From Sedimenticola hydrogenitrophicus (lineage in GTDB: Bacteria; Pseudomonadota; Gammaproteobacteria; Chromatiales; Chromatiaceae), in contig NZ_JAQGEI010000042.1 of the NCBI RefSeq assembly GCF_029017505.1, forward strand, positions 1-48,305: a stretch of 48,305 bases of DNA, in the 5' to 3' direction. The notes beneath the pieces were generated by a model. It saw nothing but the letters and a program-made list of their open reading frames with translations, had not been told where the DNA came from and ran no database searches. A program made the position numbers and the translations under genes. How positions within the stretch are numbered: the first letter of the stretch is position 1; each line of letters opens with the position of its first letter. This document shows positions 47,772-48,305 of the stretch, in pieces.

Positions 47772-47837
47772 CCAGGCGCTGCACGCGGACGCCAATTTCG
47801 CTGCGCTCCATTGCCGCCGGTGAGCTCGGCGTTGAAC
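47766..47837 (+). other. attC-like integron recombination site 3
   Basis: R'' GTCTAAC (47766-47772) and R' GTTGAAC (47831-47837) both fit the RYYYAAC/GTTRRRY consensus. L'' (CAGGCGCTGCACGCGGACGC) and L' (GCCGGTGAGCTCGGC) are of the common 70-bp attC type, with an imperfect stem. 72 bases. It ends the transporter cassette. Confidence 0.85.
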
Positions 47838-47940
47838 TAAACCGCTTCGCGGTAGCCTCGTAAGCGCTCGATAAACCCCACCTAAAATATCACCCCTGCT
47901 ATTGGTACCCTGTGATCATTGATAACTACAGGAAACTCAC

Positions 47941-48237
47941 ATGGCATCATCCACCGAAAAGAGAGCGCGCTGGCAAGCACATATTCAGGACTGGAAAGCG
48001 AGCGGTCTATCGCAACGGAAGTTCTGTCGCCAGAACCAGCTTTCCTACTCAATGTTCAGCTACTGGCGTACCCGCCTGAATCGGATGGCCCGCGACAGTC
48101 GCAAACTGATCCCGGTTACCCTGACGGCACCGGCGACCCTCAATATCTATCTGCCTTGCGGCGTGCGGATCGAGACACCGGCACATTTGCTGGGCCAGTT
48201 ACTTCCCCTGCTGCAGACAAATCCAAGGGCCGACTGA
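47941..48237 (+). CDS. IS66-family TnpA-type accessory protein
   Basis: 98 residues. The N-terminal helix-turn-helix region (RWQAHIQDWKASGLSQRKFC then QNQLSYSMFSYWRTRLNR) is the mark of the IS66 Orf1/TnpA group. It is required with TnpB and the transposase TnpC for movement. The stop overlaps the next start (TGATG). Confidence 0.9.
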   Translation: MASSTEKRARWQAHIQDWKASGLSQRKFCRQNQLSYSMFSYWRTRLNRMARDSRKLIPVTLTAPATLNIYLPCGVRIETPAHLLGQLLPLLQTNPRAD

Positions 48238-48305
48238 TGCTCCGGCCGGCACGCGACGCAAAAGTGTATCTCTATGCCGACCCAGTCGATATGCGCAAGT
48301 CCATC
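48237..48305 (+). CDS. IS66-family TnpB-type protein (partial)
   Basis: The first 23 codons only: MLRPARDAKVYLYADPVDMR then KSI, the standard N-terminus of IS66 Orf2/TnpB. Overlaps the TnpA-type stop by one base. The rest is beyond the window end. Confidence 0.88.
   Translation, partial: MLRPARDAKVYLYADPVDMRKSI

Larger units (their letters stand above)
47860..48305 (+). mobile_element. IS66-family insertion sequence, left end (cut by the window)
   Basis: GTAAGCG at 47860 matches the usual terminal start of IS66 elements. TnpA-type and TnpB-type genes follow in the usual order and overlap. The element inserted 22 bases after attC site 3. An eight-base target copy would be 47852-47859 (GTAGCCTC) and should recur at the right end, outside the window. 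Confidence 0.85.

Overview
The window looks like about 48 kb of chromosome from a high-GC gammaproteobacterium. A Chromatiales or sulfur-oxidiser-like lineage is my best guess, based on the mix of a c5-like cytochrome next to rep, long-form PstC/PstA, a DUF2782 protein, and a very dense load of small palindromic repeats. No rRNA or species-diagnostic gene is present, so the placement is weak.

Layout. (1) 1-7640, minus strand: an arsenic-resistance cluster. It reads from arsR through an ACR3 arsenite pump, an exported rhodanese, a GAPDH, a C_GCAxxG_C_C redox protein and ArsJ. After these come a SigZ-like ECF sigma factor, an ArsP-type permease and a small CxxC thioredoxin-like protein. The GAPDH/ArsJ pair implies arsenate detoxification through 1-arseno-3-phosphoglycerate. 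(2) 7807-8363: a CopG/ParE-type toxin-antitoxin pair. (3) 8389-18087: an acyl-CoA synthetase, a response regulator plus hybrid PAS histidine kinase, and a divergent Liv-type ABC importer (two ATPases, binding protein, two permeases). This looks like a sensed uptake-and-activation module for an organic acid or amino-acid-like substrate. (4) 18407-25908: tRNA-Arg(CCG), cytochrome c, Rep helicase, a LOG-family protein, a DUF2782 protein and PhoB-PhoR. (5) 26349-31894: pstS-pstC-pstA-pstB-phoU. Clear Pho boxes precede both phoB and pstS. (6) 32237-45570: a quinone oxidoreductase, NhaA, a RbgA/YlqF GTPase, then signalling genes (MCP with a C-terminal sensor region, HD-GYP, Crp/Fnr regulator, PAS kinase), an alpha/beta hydrolase, a PilJ-N-type exported protein, a ketopantoate reductase and a receiver protein. 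(7) 45872-48305: a lower-GC accessory tail. It has integron-type gene cassettes with three attC-like sites (a toxin-antitoxin cassette with a nonsense mutation in the toxin, an unknown membrane-anchored protein, and an EamA transporter), followed by the left end of an IS66-family element. No integron integrase is visible.

The most unusual property is the intergenic DNA. At least eight families of palindromic or MITE-like elements lie between, and once inside, genes. Several unrelated palindromes carry the same roughly 42-bp central hairpin module, whose stem bases covary between copies. One 54-bp palindrome sits in frame inside arsJ. One MITE splits the liv operon, and a nested mosaic of four repeat families separates phoR from pstS.
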